This document shows, piece by piece, positions 19,332 to 28,422 of a stretch of DNA of 64,000 nucleotides. Location of the stretch: NCBI RefSeq assembly GCF_002282895.1, contig NZ_NRRB01000006.1:124001-188000 (forward strand). The letters run 5' to 3'. The translations under genes and the position numbers were made by a program. How positions within the stretch are numbered: the stretch's first letter is position 1; each line of letters begins with the position of its first letter. The DNA comes from Paraferrimonas haliotis. GTDB taxonomy: Bacteria; Pseudomonadota; Gammaproteobacteria; Enterobacterales; Shewanellaceae. Below the pieces are notes generated by a model that saw only the letters and a list, made by a program, of their open reading frames with translations, had not been told where the DNA came from and made no database searches.

Positions 19332-21425
19332 GTGAATCCAATCGTAAAAAGTTTTGAGTACGGTAAGCACACTGTAACACTAGAAACCGGCGTGATGGCA
19401 CGCCAAGCAGACGCTGCTGTACTAGCAAGCATGGGAGATACCACGGTATTGGTTACCGTTGTAGGCAAAAAAGAAGCCGATCCGGGTCGTGATTTCTTCC
19501 CTCTAACTGTTAACTATCAAGAAAAAACATACGCCGCCGGTAAAATCCCAGGCGGTTTCTTTAAGCGTGAAGGCCGTCCAGGCGAAGGCGAAACTCTTAT
19601 CGCTCGCTTGATTGACCGTCCTATCCGTCCATTATTCCCTGACGGCTTTAAGAACGAAGTGCAAGTGGTAATTACCGTTGTATCGGTAGACCCGCAAATC
19701 CAACCAGACATCGTTGCGATGATCGGTACCTCTGCTGCTCTAGCGATTTCAGGCATTCCATTTAACGGCCCAATTGGCGCTGCGCGCGTTGGTTACTTAA
19801 ATGGCGAGTACGTTCTAAACCCATTGAGTGACGAAATCGCTGAGTCTTCATTGGATCTCGTGGTTGCGGGAACTGATTCAGCCGTACTTATGGTTGAATC
19901 TGAAGCCGAGCGTCTTCCTGAAGACGTTATGTTAGGCGCTGTTGTTTATGGTCACGAACAAGGCCGCAAGGTTATCGCAGCTATTAACGATTTCAAAGCT
20001 GAAGCCGGCAAGCCAACTTGGGATTGGACTGCACCTGCTAAAAACGAAGCGCTTGCAGAGCAAATCAAAGGCTTGGCAGAGCAAGGTCTAAAAGACGCTT
20101 ACCGCATTACCACTAAGACTGAGCGCTACGAAGCGGTTGGCGCTGTTAAAGAAGCCACCAAAACCGCGCTTCTAGAGCAAAACGAAGAGCTAGACGCTCA
20201 AGAAATTAGCAACTTGCTCGGCTCTTTAGAGAAGCAAGTAGTGCGCTCTCGCGTTGTAGCAGGTGAGCCGCGCATCGATGGTCGCTCTCCTGACATGGTT
20301 CGCGCGCTAAGCGTACTTGCTGGCGTATTGCCTCGTACTCATGGCTCTGCCTTGTTTACTCGCGGCGAAACTCAAGCCTTGGTTACTGCAACGCTAGGTA
20401 CCGAGCGTGATGCGCAAATCATTGACAGCATCACGGGCGAAAGCACGTCTCGCTTCATGCTGCACTACAACTTCCCTCCATACTGTGTGGGTGAAACCGG
20501 AATGATTGGCTCGCCTAAGCGTCGTGAAATTGGTCACGGTAAGCTAGCCAAGCGCGGAATCCAAGCGGTAATGCCAACTGCGGAAGAATTCCCATACACG
20601 GTTCGTTTGGTGTCTGAAATTACCGAATCTAACGGCTCATCATCAATGGCATCGGTTTGTGGCTCATCACTAGCGTTAATGGACGCAGGTGTTCCAATTA
20701 AAGCCTCTGTTGCTGGTATCGCCATGGGTCTAGTTAAAGAAGGCGACGACTACGTAGTACTTTCTGACATCTTGGGTGATGAAGACCACCTAGGTGATAT
20801 GGACTTTAAAGTAGCCGGTACTCGCGACGGTATCACTGCTTTGCAAATGGACATTAAGATCGAAGGTATTACCCAAGAGATCATGCAAGTTGCGCTAAAC
20901 CAAGCCTACGGCGCACGTATCCATATCCTAAACGTTATGGACAGCGCGATTGGTTCGCACCGTGAAGACTTAAGTGACCACGCTCCGCGAATCACTACTA
21001 TCAAGATCAATCCTGATAAGATCCGTGATGTTATCGGTAAAGGTGGCGCCAACATTCGCGCGCTAACCGAAGAAACCGGTACCACCATCGAAATCGAAGA
21101 CGATGGTACGGTTAAGATCGCCTCTACCGATGGTGATGCGGCACGCTTAGCTATCTCTAAGATCGAAGCCATTACCGCTGATGTAGAAGTAGGTACCATT
21201 TACCAAGGTAAAGTGGTTCGTATCGTTGACTTTGGTGCGTTCGTTAACATCCTACCTGGTAAAGATGGCCTAGTTCATATTTCTCAAATCGCTGAAGAAC
21301 GCGTTTCTGCCGTAACTGATCACCTATCAGTTGGTCAAGAAGTGAGCGTTAAAGTGATGGAAGTGGATCGTCAAGGTCGTATCCGTTTATCGATGAAAGA
21401 AGTAGCGCCTAAAGCTGCTGAGTAA
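19332..21425 (+). CDS. pnp: Polyribonucleotide nucleotidyltransferase (PNPase)
   Basis: 3'-to-5' phosphorolytic exoribonuclease, core of the RNA degradosome. Two RNase PH domains flank a helical domain: the first with [11 protein letters not shown] and [12 protein letters not shown], the second with [29 protein letters not shown] and [18 protein letters not shown] domain ([21 protein letters not shown]) and a C-terminal S1 domain ([18 protein letters not shown]) follow. 697 residues. The GTG at 19332 is preceded by AAGGAA and aligns with the family's NPIV..F.YG start. It follows rpsO as in other gammaproteobacteria. Confidence 0.98.
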   Translation: MNPIVKSFEYGKHTVTLETGVMARQADAAVLASMGDTTVLVTVVGKKEADPGRDFFPLTVNYQEKTYAAGKIPGGFFKREGRPGEGETLIARLIDRPIRPLFPDGFKNEVQVVITVVSVDPQIQPDIVAMIGTSAALAISGIPFNGPIGAARVGYLNGEYVLNPLSDEIAESSLDLVVAGTDSAVLMVESEAERLPEDVMLGAVVYGHEQGRKVIAAINDFKAEAGKPTWDWTAPAKNEALAEQIKGLAEQGLKDAYRITTKTERYEAVGAVKEATKTALLEQNEELDAQEISNLLGSLEKQVVRSRVVAGEPRIDGRSPDMVRALSVLAGVLPRTHGSALFTRGETQALVTATLGTERDAQIIDSITGESTSRFMLHYNFPPYCVGETGMIGSPKRREIGHGKLAKRGIQAVMPTAEEFPYTVRLVSEITESNGSSSMASVCGSSLALMDAGVPIKASVAGIAMGLVKEGDDYVVLSDILGDEDHLGDMDFKVAGTRDGITALQMDIKIEGITQEIMQVALNQAYGARIHILNVMDSAIGSHREDLSDHAPRITTIKINPDKIRDVIGKGGANIRALTEETGTTIEIEDDGTVKIASTDGDAARLAISKIEAITADVEVGTIYQGKVVRIVDFGAFVNILPGKDGLVHISQIAEERVSAVTDHLSVGQEVSVKVMEVDRQGRIRLSMKEVAPKAAE

Positions 21426-21460
21426 TCGAGCGCTGAACTCATATTAATTATGAGTGTCAT

Positions 21461-21491
21461 AAAAAAGGGAAGCCGGAGTGCTTCCCTTTTT
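21461..21491 (+). terminator. Rho-independent terminator of pnp
   Basis: AAGGGAAG-CCGGAGTG-CTTCCCTT with flanking A and T runs, 36 bases after the pnp stop. It overlaps an upstream extension of the nlpI frame, which argues for the shorter nlpI start. Confidence 0.9.
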
Positions 21492-21542
21492 GTTACTATC
21501 AACTCAACATCAAAGCCCTTTCCGTTAATACAGAGAATGACT

Positions 21543-22442
21543 ATGAGTTTAAGCAAGAGCTTAACGGCCGCCATGCTAGCGGTTTTAATATCCGGTTGTG
21601 CTGCAACATCGAACTCCTCTGATGGCGATGATCGTTTGTTGCCATTGGTGGTTCCGGCAGCTTTAAGTTATAAAACAGAGCTTCAGTTAGCCCGCTTGAA
21701 CGAAATTTTAGGCTCCACTGAGCTAGACGCAATGCAACGGGCTCGATTTATGTATGAGCGCGGAGTGATATACGATCGAATGGGGCTAAGAACCATGGCG
21801 CGATTGGATTTTCATCAAGTGGTGAAGATGCAACCAGACATCGCCGATGCTTATAATTTTATTGGAATTTATTACACCCAAGATCGTGAGTTTGCCTCAG
21901 CGTTTGAAGCGTTTGATGCAGTACTGGAATTGGCTCCTGAGTATGATTACGCCTATTTAAATCGTGGTATCGCCTTGTATTACGCAGAGCGCTATGACCT
22001 CGCCGCCGAAGATATGGTGAGCTTTTTAAACTTTAAACCGGACGATGGCTACCGCGCGTTATGGCTTTACATAGTGCAAATGGAGCAAGATGCGACACAA
22101 GCCAAAATCAATCTAACAACTAACAATAGCGCGTTAGATCATGACAAGTGGGATGCCGCAATCGTCGATAGAGTGCTGGGTAATATCAGCACCGATGAGC
22201 TTTTTAGCAAAGCCAAGCAAGACTTAACCTACCCTAACCAGTTCGCAGAGCGCATGTGCGAAGCTTACTTTTACTTAGCGAAAGTAGAGTTAGCGAAAGG
22301 TAATTACAAAAATGCCGTCAACCTGTTTAAATTAACCCTCTCAACTAACGTTCAAGATTTTGTCGAGTATCGCTATGCTCGCATGGAATTAGAAAATATC
22401 CGCAACAACCTCGCTAAACAGCTCGAGCAACAAGCTCAATAA
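21543..22442 (+). CDS. nlpI: Lipoprotein NlpI
   Basis: Outer-membrane lipoprotein with TPR repeats; in E. coli it binds the protease Prc and peptidoglycan hydrolases to tune cell-wall growth. Visible: a lipoprotein signal peptide with lipobox VLISGC, then TPR-like helices from about residue 50 (MYERGVIYDRMGLRTMARLDFHQVVKMQPDIADAYNFIG-type units) and the family end LAKVELAKGNYKNAVNLFKLTLSTNVQDFVEYRYA. ATG 21543 or the in-frame ATG 21537 are both possible. It follows pnp as in E. coli, but deaD does not follow here. Confidence 0.93.
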   Translation: MSLSKSLTAAMLAVLISGCAATSNSSDGDDRLLPLVVPAALSYKTELQLARLNEILGSTELDAMQRARFMYERGVIYDRMGLRTMARLDFHQVVKMQPDIADAYNFIGIYYTQDREFASAFEAFDAVLELAPEYDYAYLNRGIALYYAERYDLAAEDMVSFLNFKPDDGYRALWLYIVQMEQDATQAKINLTTNNSALDHDKWDAAIVDRVLGNISTDELFSKAKQDLTYPNQFAERMCEAYFYLAKVELAKGNYKNAVNLFKLTLSTNVQDFVEYRYARMELENIRNNLAKQLEQQAQ

Positions 22443-22459
22443 CCCAGTTAGACATTTTG

Positions 22460-22559
22460 TCCACAGGGGTACGTCCCCAAAGTAGGGGGTACGTCCCCAA
22501 ACCTCAAAGGGACGTACCCCAAGCGCAAAAAAAGCGCAAAAGGGTACGTCCCCTGTGGA
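22460..22559. repeat. Compound REP-like element: four GGGGTACGTCCCC palindromes inside larger inverted arms
   Basis: Copies at 22466-22478, 22485-22498, 22509-22520 (inverted) and 22542-22553. The whole is bounded by TCCACAGGGG (22460-22469) and CCCCTGTGGA (22550-22559), so the 100 bases can fold as one long hairpin. It fills most of the nlpI to S46 peptidase gap. Confidence 0.75.
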
Positions 22560-22664
22560 TAACTCATCGCTACACACCTTGCAACAACTTGCGGTTTTAC
22601 AGTCATTTTTGGTTATTGCATACTGGTTTGGATAACTAATAACTTGATTTGATGGAACCAATTA

Positions 22665-24839
22665 ATGAATAAATTACTCGTGACATCATTGGCTTTGTGC
22701 GCAACGCTTGGCGTTACCTCGAAAGCCAGTGCCGATGAGGGTATGTGGCAGCCACACCAGCTTCCTGGAATCGCTAAAGAGCTCAAAGCGGCTGGTCTTA
22801 AACTAAATCCCAATGACCTTACCGATTTAACCGGCTTCCCAATGGGCGCTATTGTGTCGCTTGGTGGATGTACCGCATCGTTTTTGTCGGATCAGGGCTT
22901 GGTAGCCAGTAACCATCACTGTGTCTACGGCTCGGTTCAGTACAATTCAACCGAAGACAACAACCTTTTGAAGAATGGCTTTTTAGCTAAGTCGTTTAAG
23001 GACGAATTGCCGGCGGCACCTGGCACCAGAATTTATGTCACCGAAGAGATTACCGAAGTTACTGATAAGGTAAATCAGAGCATCAGCGCCACCATGAAAG
23101 GTGCGGATCGCTACAACACCATCGACAAAAACTCCAAGGCCTTGGTAGCGGAGTGTGAAAACGACGACCGCTACCGTTGCTCCGTGGTTAATTTCCACGG
23201 TGGTCTGCAATATTTCCTCTTCAAACAGCTGACCATTCGCGATGTGCGTTTAGTGCATGCACCAGCGTCCAGCATTGGCAAGTTTGGCGGTGATACCGAC
23301 AACTGGATGTGGCCTCGTCATACCGGTGACTACGGTTTCTATCGCGCCTACGTTGGTAAAGACGGCCAGCCTGCGGATTACTCCAAAGACAACGTGCCTT
23401 ACAAGCCAAAGCATCACCTAAAAGTGAGCAAAGCATCGGTTAAAGATGGCGACTTTTTGATGGTGGTGGGTTACCCAGGCCGCACTAACCGCTACCGCAC
23501 CGCCCTTGAAGTAGACAACACCTTTAATTGGACTTACCCCAACGCCAAGGTTTTGCGTGAAGACCTCATTAATATTATTGACTCCACCACCAAGCCAGGT
23601 TCCGATGAGGCCCTTGCTTATGCCAGCACTCGAGCCGGGCTTGCTAACTACGCCAAAAACTTTGGCTCAATGATTGAAAGCTTCCAAAAAGGTCATTTGT
23701 ACGATAAGAAAGTGGAGCTAGAAAAAGCGCTTAACCAATGGATTGCAGCTGATAACAGCCGCAAACAGCAATACGGCCAAGCACTATCGGGCCTCGATAA
23801 GCTTATAAAGCAAAACATCGCTCACCAAGAGCGTGACCTGCTACTAAGCTACATGGGCTACAGCTCGCTGAAAAGCGCTGCCGAGCGCCTGTACCGCTTG
23901 TCCATCGAGAAAACCAAAGCCGATGCCGATCGCAAACGCGGTTACCAAGAGCGCGATATGGCGCGTTTCGAGCAAAGCATGAAGACGGTTGAGCGTCGTT
24001 ATGTGGCCGCAGTGGATAAAGCCTTCCTTAAGCATCTATTAGGCAAGTACGCCAAGCTTCCAAAAGAGCAGCGTGTAGCCTCAATGGGCAAGTATTTTGG
24101 CCTTGAGAAAGGGCTTAACCAAGCGAAGCTTGATAAGCTGTTAGACAAAATGTACGCCAAAACCGAGCTGGGCAGCTTTGAAGCTCGCAAAACTTGGATG
24201 GACAAAAGCGCTGCGGATTTCGAGCGCAGCAAAGACCCGTTTATTCAGCTAGCGGTTGCTACCTACAAAGATCGCAAAGCCATGGAAGATGCCGCCGAGG
24301 AGCTTAGTGGCAACATCCAAGCTTACCGCCCTAAGTACATGGAAGCGCTGATTGCTTATTACCAAGGTAACAACATGCCTGTGTACGCCGATGCTAACTC
24401 TACGCTGCGGGTAACTTACGGTAATGTGAAGGGCTACAGCCCTAAAGACGGCAGCTACATGAAGCCGTTTACCACCTTGCAAGGCATCATTGAGAAGTAC
24501 ACCGGTGAAGGCGAGTTTGACTCACCACAAAAGCAGTTGGATCTGATTAAAGCCAAGCAATACGGTGACTATTACAGTAAAGAACTGGACAGTGTTCCGG
24601 TCAACTACTTAGGTACGCTGGATATTACCGGCGGTAACTCAGGTTCGCCTACGCTTAACGATAAAGCCGAGTTCGTTGGCTTAGCTTTTGATGGTGTATA
24701 CGAGTCCATTATTGGCGATTGGGATTATGACGAGAAAACCAACCGCTCTATCCATGTGGATGTGAAGTACATGCTTTGGGTCATGGAAAACGTGGACGGC
24801 GCAACCAATCTCATTGATGAGATGGACATTGTTGAGTAA
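22665..24839 (+). CDS. S46 family dipeptidyl-peptidase (DPP7-like)
   Basis: Exported serine peptidase predicted to remove dipeptides from the N-terminus of peptides in the periplasm. It has a signal peptide (cleavage near KASA), then a chymotrypsin-fold catalytic domain split by a helical insertion. Triad candidates are His85 in SNHHC, Asp212 in DTDNWMWPRHTGD and Ser659 in GGNSGSP. The residue deciding P1 preference (position 673 in characterised enzymes) appears to be Gly677 in LAFDG, as in DPP7 enzymes cutting after hydrophobic residues, rather than Arg as in Asp/Glu-specific DPP11. 724 residues, normal. A good terminator follows. Confidence 0.92.
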   Translation: MNKLLVTSLALCATLGVTSKASADEGMWQPHQLPGIAKELKAAGLKLNPNDLTDLTGFPMGAIVSLGGCTASFLSDQGLVASNHHCVYGSVQYNSTEDNNLLKNGFLAKSFKDELPAAPGTRIYVTEEITEVTDKVNQSISATMKGADRYNTIDKNSKALVAECENDDRYRCSVVNFHGGLQYFLFKQLTIRDVRLVHAPASSIGKFGGDTDNWMWPRHTGDYGFYRAYVGKDGQPADYSKDNVPYKPKHHLKVSKASVKDGDFLMVVGYPGRTNRYRTALEVDNTFNWTYPNAKVLREDLINIIDSTTKPGSDEALAYASTRAGLANYAKNFGSMIESFQKGHLYDKKVELEKALNQWIAADNSRKQQYGQALSGLDKLIKQNIAHQERDLLLSYMGYSSLKSAAERLYRLSIEKTKADADRKRGYQERDMARFEQSMKTVERRYVAAVDKAFLKHLLGKYAKLPKEQRVASMGKYFGLEKGLNQAKLDKLLDKMYAKTELGSFEARKTWMDKSAADFERSKDPFIQLAVATYKDRKAMEDAAEELSGNIQAYRPKYMEALIAYYQGNNMPVYADANSTLRVTYGNVKGYSPKDGSYMKPFTTLQGIIEKYTGEGEFDSPQKQLDLIKAKQYGDYYSKELDSVPVNYLGTLDITGGNSGSPTLNDKAEFVGLAFDGVYESIIGDWDYDEKTNRSIHVDVKYMLWVMENVDGATNLIDEMDIVE

Positions 24840-24872
24840 GGGATGAGCTGTTAGTAAATAAACAGTTTTTTC

Positions 24873-24900
24873 AAAGGCGCCCATTCAAGGCGCCTTTTTT
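24873..24900 (+). terminator. Rho-independent terminator of the S46 peptidase gene
   Basis: AAGGCGCC-CATTCA-AGGCGCCTT with six following T, 34 bases after the stop. Confidence 0.85.
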
Positions 24901-24929
24901 GATCGCGATCATTTATTTGACAGTTTTAA

Positions 24930-24971
24930 TTGACACTGCTGCTGATAATTAATATAACAGTACCAGTGTTA
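24930..24971 (+). promoter_or_regulatory. Promoter with overlapping palindromic operator for the MerR/VIT-VWA operon
   Basis: TTGACA (24930-24935) and TATAAC (24953-24958) with a 17-base spacer make a near-consensus sigma-70 promoter. The palindrome TAACA-N7-TGTTA (24955-24971) overlaps the -10 and the start region, a plausible binding site for the MerR protein encoded 18 bases downstream. A second TTGACA lies at 24917-24922. Confidence 0.6.
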
Positions 24972-24989
24972 CTTAATGGTGTTAGATAA

Positions 24990-25421
24990 ATGAAGTCAAT
25001 TGATCCCAATGTTCAGTCGCAAGATTCGTCGTCGCTGACGTTAGAGCAACTGTCAATCGCCACCGATACGCCCCTTAGAACCATACGTTTCTATATTCAA
25101 AAGGGCATGGTTGACCGTCCGCTGGGGGCTCGCAAAAGCGCCCGTTACAGCGAAAAACATCTCGAGCAAGTACTGACTATTCGAAAATGGCAAGGGGCGG
25201 GCATGTCGCTCGAAGCCATTCACCGCTTATTAAATGAAGAATCACCGCAACAGCAACAATATCCCGAGCCAGAGCCGGGGCAGGTCAGGGTGGTTAGTCA
25301 TATAACACTGTGTAGAGGCATAGACTTGGTGGTTGATCCGCAACAAAGCGGACTTACCAGCCAGCAGTTACGACAACTGTCATCAAGCCTTGCCGACCTT
25401 TTAGAACAAGTTAAAGGATAA
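24990..25421 (+). CDS. MerR-family transcriptional regulator
   Basis: Winged-helix DNA-binding regulator of 143 residues. The N-terminal MerR HTH is clear: LTLEQLSIATDTPLRTIRFYIQKGMVDRP..ARKSARYSEKHLEQVLTIRKWQGAGMSLEAIHRLL. The C-terminal half has a Gln/Glu/Pro-rich hinge and a short segment (VSHITLCRGIDLVVDP) rather than the long dimerisation helix plus metal-binding Cys of MerR/CueR, so the effector is unknown. Five bases separate it from the VIT-VWA gene, and it is likely that gene's regulator. It probably also controls its own promoter. Confidence 0.85.
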   Translation: MKSIDPNVQSQDSSSLTLEQLSIATDTPLRTIRFYIQKGMVDRPLGARKSARYSEKHLEQVLTIRKWQGAGMSLEAIHRLLNEESPQQQQYPEPEPGQVRVVSHITLCRGIDLVVDPQQSGLTSQQLRQLSSSLADLLEQVKG

Positions 25422-25426
25422 TAAAG

Positions 25427-27592
25427 ATGTCATATTCTCAAGAACAGCAGCGCGCTCGCCATCAAAACAATCCACTTAAACAAGCACGCCTTTCGGTTGA
25501 AGTGCAAGGGATCCTCGCCATCAGTACTTTAAGGCAAACGTTTCATAATGACAGCGACACTGTTATAGAAAGTTTGTACCAGTTCCCACTGCCAAGCGAC
25601 GCGGCCTTGCTTGACCTTAAAGTAACCATTAATGGCCAAGTATTCCAAGGGGAAGTTCAACAGCGTAAACAAGCTCAGCGCGCTTATGAAACCGGTGTCG
25701 CAGAGGCGAAACGCTCAGTGATGTTAGAACAGCTTGATGATGGCTTATACGGCTTGAGTCTTGGTAATTTAGCTGAAAACGATACCGTCGAAATTGCCAT
25801 TACCATAGCAAGCCTTATTAGCCACGGCGATGGTAAGTGGCACTACTTTATGCCGACTGTTATCGGCCCGCGCTACGGTTATTCTCGAGTATCAGCCGAG
25901 CACACGCCGTTTAATAGCATTTTTGCAGAATATCCGTTAGCGGTTGAGGTGACGGTTGAGCAAGAGTTAACGGGCGAGATCCGCAGTAACTTGCAAAGTG
26001 ACAAATCTGGCTTGGGCTATGGCGGCAAGCAGCAGAGCTTTAGCGGTTATCTGGACGAGCAGTTGCATTTAAGCTGGAGCTCATCACTGACTCCTAGTTA
26101 TGCGTATCAAGCCCGCGATCAATACGGTAACAGCAATTTGATTGGGCTGATTCAGCCGCCCAAGCCACGTCAGCCTCGCTGGTTTGAGCGCAGCGTTAAG
26201 CAATCAGCTAATGTGCAGCTGGTGGTGGATTGCTCCGGCTCCATGAGCGGTTTGTCGATTCAACAAGCGCGTCAAGGCTTGCAGCAAGCACTTAGTCAGT
26301 TTGGTGAAAGCGATTTGGTGAATTTAATCCGGTTTGGCAGTCATCACGTGACCACATTAAAGGGGCCAGGCCCCTTTTCTGGGCGCAACAAGCAACAGCT
26401 GTTGGCTGAAATCGAAACCCTTAATGCCGATCTTGGCGGTACCAACTTGTGGGAAGCGTTAGACACCGCCATCGAAGGCTTTGGCGGAAAATCGGGCGAT
26501 ATTTTGCTGCTTACCGATGGCCAAGTGTGGGGCTCGGATTACTCGAATAAGTTGCTACGTAAGGCACAGCAGCAAGGTATTCGCATCTTTACGGTAGGCG
26601 TGGGTAGCTCGGTGTCTAACGAGATACTGGAGTTGTTGTCTAAAGGCACTCAGGCCAACATGTTGCTGCTGGATCAGCATAACAGCATGGCACGGCAACT
26701 CAGCACGCTTATTGAGCAGCTTAACAGCGCAAAAATTACCTGTAGTAGTAACCTTGAAGGCGGCTATTTGCAGCAACCTAAGGCGGTATTTAGCGGCGTA
26801 AGCCAGCCTATGTACTATGCCGCGCCGACGCTTCCGGAAGCGGTTAAGCTGGACTTTAACTGCGGTGATTCGCTGGTTGAGGCGCAGCAGTTGGCTATTG
26901 AGCCGGTTAGCGGCGTTTGGCAAAAAGCGCTTAATCAGCTGGTGTCGCAGCAACAGCTGGCGAGTTTTAGCGACGAAGGGCAAGCAGAAAAATTTGCGCT
27001 CATGCACCAGTTGATGAGCCGCCATACCGCCTTTGTGTTTGTGGATAAAGCCAGTGTAGAGGGCGCTGACGGTATACCGACCATGGTGAATGTGCCGCAA
27101 ATGCAGCCTAAGGCTAGCATGATGATCAATGCAAAAGCTTGCTACAAAGAGGCGCCAATTATGGAGTTGACTTCTCGAGTTATCGAAGCTGATTACGCTA
27201 TGGAAAGCTTCGAAGACAGGCATGAAGTTGACATGTTTACCCCTAAGAAAAGGATACCAAGCGAGCCCCAAAGCTTTGATGACATCGCTATAGCGCTTTT
27301 AGAAGAAGCCAATATCCGTTTGGATCGCCGTCATCAGACACCCAAACCGTTTAGTTTAATTGCGCTTACGGATGCCGGCTTTGAAAGCTTTGTTGCCAGA
27401 AACCTGCAACCGCTCGCCGATGAGAAAGATGAGCATGCAGCAGTTTGCTGGTGGTTACTCTCGCTTAATAAGCTGTATTCGGTATTGTCTGTGCGGGTTG
27501 AGGCCTATTGCAAAGCGCAAGCTAAAGGACTGCATCCGGAAGATGATCTTAAGGTTATGGCTAAGGTGCTGTCGAAACATCGAGCTTTCTAG
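25427..27592 (+). CDS. VIT and VWA domain protein with an in-frame REP-like palindrome
   Basis: Large protein (721 residues) without a signal peptide. Residues about 12-140 form a VIT domain (RLSVEVQGILAISTLRQTF, LYQFPLPSDAALLDLKV, ETGVAEAKRSVMLEQ). Residues about 255-430 form a VWA domain with an intact MIDAS (Asp268, Ser270, Ser272 in VVDCSGSMSG; Asp near 364 in LLTDGQVWG). The C-terminal 280 residues match no family I recognise. Residues 311-318 (LKGPGPFS) are encoded by a copy of the GGGGCCAGGCCCC palindrome that recurs outside genes nearby, so this segment was probably inserted into the VWA domain. The MerR gene precedes it; another palindrome copy serves as terminator. Function unknown. 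Confidence 0.88.
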   Translation: MSYSQEQQRARHQNNPLKQARLSVEVQGILAISTLRQTFHNDSDTVIESLYQFPLPSDAALLDLKVTINGQVFQGEVQQRKQAQRAYETGVAEAKRSVMLEQLDDGLYGLSLGNLAENDTVEIAITIASLISHGDGKWHYFMPTVIGPRYGYSRVSAEHTPFNSIFAEYPLAVEVTVEQELTGEIRSNLQSDKSGLGYGGKQQSFSGYLDEQLHLSWSSSLTPSYAYQARDQYGNSNLIGLIQPPKPRQPRWFERSVKQSANVQLVVDCSGSMSGLSIQQARQGLQQALSQFGESDLVNLIRFGSHHVTTLKGPGPFSGRNKQQLLAEIETLNADLGGTNLWEALDTAIEGFGGKSGDILLLTDGQVWGSDYSNKLLRKAQQQGIRIFTVGVGSSVSNEILELLSKGTQANMLLLDQHNSMARQLSTLIEQLNSAKITCSSNLEGGYLQQPKAVFSGVSQPMYYAAPTLPEAVKLDFNCGDSLVEAQQLAIEPVSGVWQKALNQLVSQQQLASFSDEGQAEKFALMHQLMSRHTAFVFVDKASVEGADGIPTMVNVPQMQPKASMMINAKACYKEAPIMELTSRVIEADYAMESFEDRHEVDMFTPKKRIPSEPQSFDDIAIALLEEANIRLDRRHQTPKPFSLIALTDAGFESFVARNLQPLADEKDEHAAVCWWLLSLNKLYSVLSVRVEAYCKAQAKGLHPEDDLKVMAKVLSKHRAF
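26359..26377. repeat. REP-like palindrome (GGGGCCAGGCCCC) inside a coding region
   Basis: AAAGGGGCCAGGCCCCTTT, identical in core to the intergenic copies, lies in frame within the VWA domain and encodes KGPGPF. Confidence 0.85.
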
Positions 27593-27601
27593 CAACCAGC
27601 C

Positions 27602-27626
27602 AAAAAGGGGCCAGGCCCCTTTTTTT
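27602..27626. repeat. REP-like palindrome (GGGGCCAGGCCCC), terminator-like
   Basis: Five A, GGGGCCAGGCCCC and seven T, ten bases after the VIT-VWA stop. It can act as a Rho-independent terminator on either strand. Confidence 0.85.
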
Positions 27627-27702
27627 GTGCTCGAGCCGAATGCTGGCTAAAAGGCAGCAATCTCGCTACAGTTAGCCAGTATCTTTTGATAGTGGAGAAG
27701 CT

Positions 27703-28365
27703 ATGAGCAGCTATAGCGAGCTAAAGGAAAAACAACGAACTTTGCGTGACGCGTTTCCAACCGATATGGGGATGCGTGTTCATAGAGCATTAAGCTGGCT
27801 AAATCGTGCAGAGCAATGTGAAAATGACGAAGACAGTCGCGTTATTTTTCTCTGGATTGCGTTTAACGCCGCCTACGCTAACGACGTGGATGCGCAATAT
27901 CGGCAGCGAGAATCGGCCATGTTTAGCCAGTTTCTTAAGCTGCTCCATGAGCTGGATAGCAAACGGTTACTAAGCAATGTGGTTTGGCAGCAGTTTAGCA
28001 GCGCCATTCGCTTGCTTCTGGGTAATCAGTTTGTTTATCAACCGTTTTGGGACGCGCATAACAACCCTGAAGGTGACCAAGACTGGAAGAGTCGATTTAA
28101 GGCGGAATCGGACTTTGTGAATAGGGCGATGGGCCGACAAGATACGGCTGAAGTGCTAAGCGTGGTGTTTTCGAGAATTTACACGCTTCGAAATCAGCTG
28201 GTTCACGGCGGAGCTACTTGGAACAGTCAGGTCAACCGAGCTCAGGTTCGCGATTGCTCGGCCATGCTGCAAGCCTTGGTGCCGGCGATTATCGACATCA
28301 TGCTGGACAACCCGAGCCGCTTTGTTGGCAGCCATCATTACCCGGTGGTCGAGCTCGGTCGCTAA
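27703..28365 (+). CDS. HEPN-like domain protein
   Basis: A 220-residue soluble, mainly helical protein. The motif LRNQLVHGG (Arg163 to His168) fits the R-X4-6-H signature of HEPN domains, many of which are RNases in toxin-antitoxin, abortive infection or RNA-processing systems. An earlier conserved-looking segment, WIAFNAAYAN, is common in HEPN proteins of the Apea/RiboL-PSP type. No antitoxin or nucleotidyltransferase partner is adjacent; both flanks are palindromic repeats. The ribosome binding site is TGGAGAAG. Activity and target are not known. Confidence 0.65.
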   Translation: MSSYSELKEKQRTLRDAFPTDMGMRVHRALSWLNRAEQCENDEDSRVIFLWIAFNAAYANDVDAQYRQRESAMFSQFLKLLHELDSKRLLSNVVWQQFSSAIRLLLGNQFVYQPFWDAHNNPEGDQDWKSRFKAESDFVNRAMGRQDTAEVLSVVFSRIYTLRNQLVHGGATWNSQVNRAQVRDCSAMLQALVPAIIDIMLDNPSRFVGSHHYPVVELGR

Positions 28366-28408
28366 AAAAGGGGCCAGGCCCCTTTTTTGCAAGGCCCCTT
28401 TTTTGCAA
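28364..28408. repeat. REP-like palindrome with a duplicated half
   Basis: A full AAAAAAGGGGCCAGGCCCC plus T run at 28364-28388, with its right half repeated in tandem (16-base unit GGCCCCTTTTTTGCAA at 28377-28392 and 28393-28408). It lies between convergent genes and can terminate both. Confidence 0.8.
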
Positions 28409-28422
28409 GTTAGCTATCAAGC

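Noticed and set aside
26555-27271. Antisense frame of 238 codons across the VIT-VWA gene
   Set aside because: His/Arg/Leu-rich shadow translation with no domain features; the plus strand encodes a clear VWA protein.
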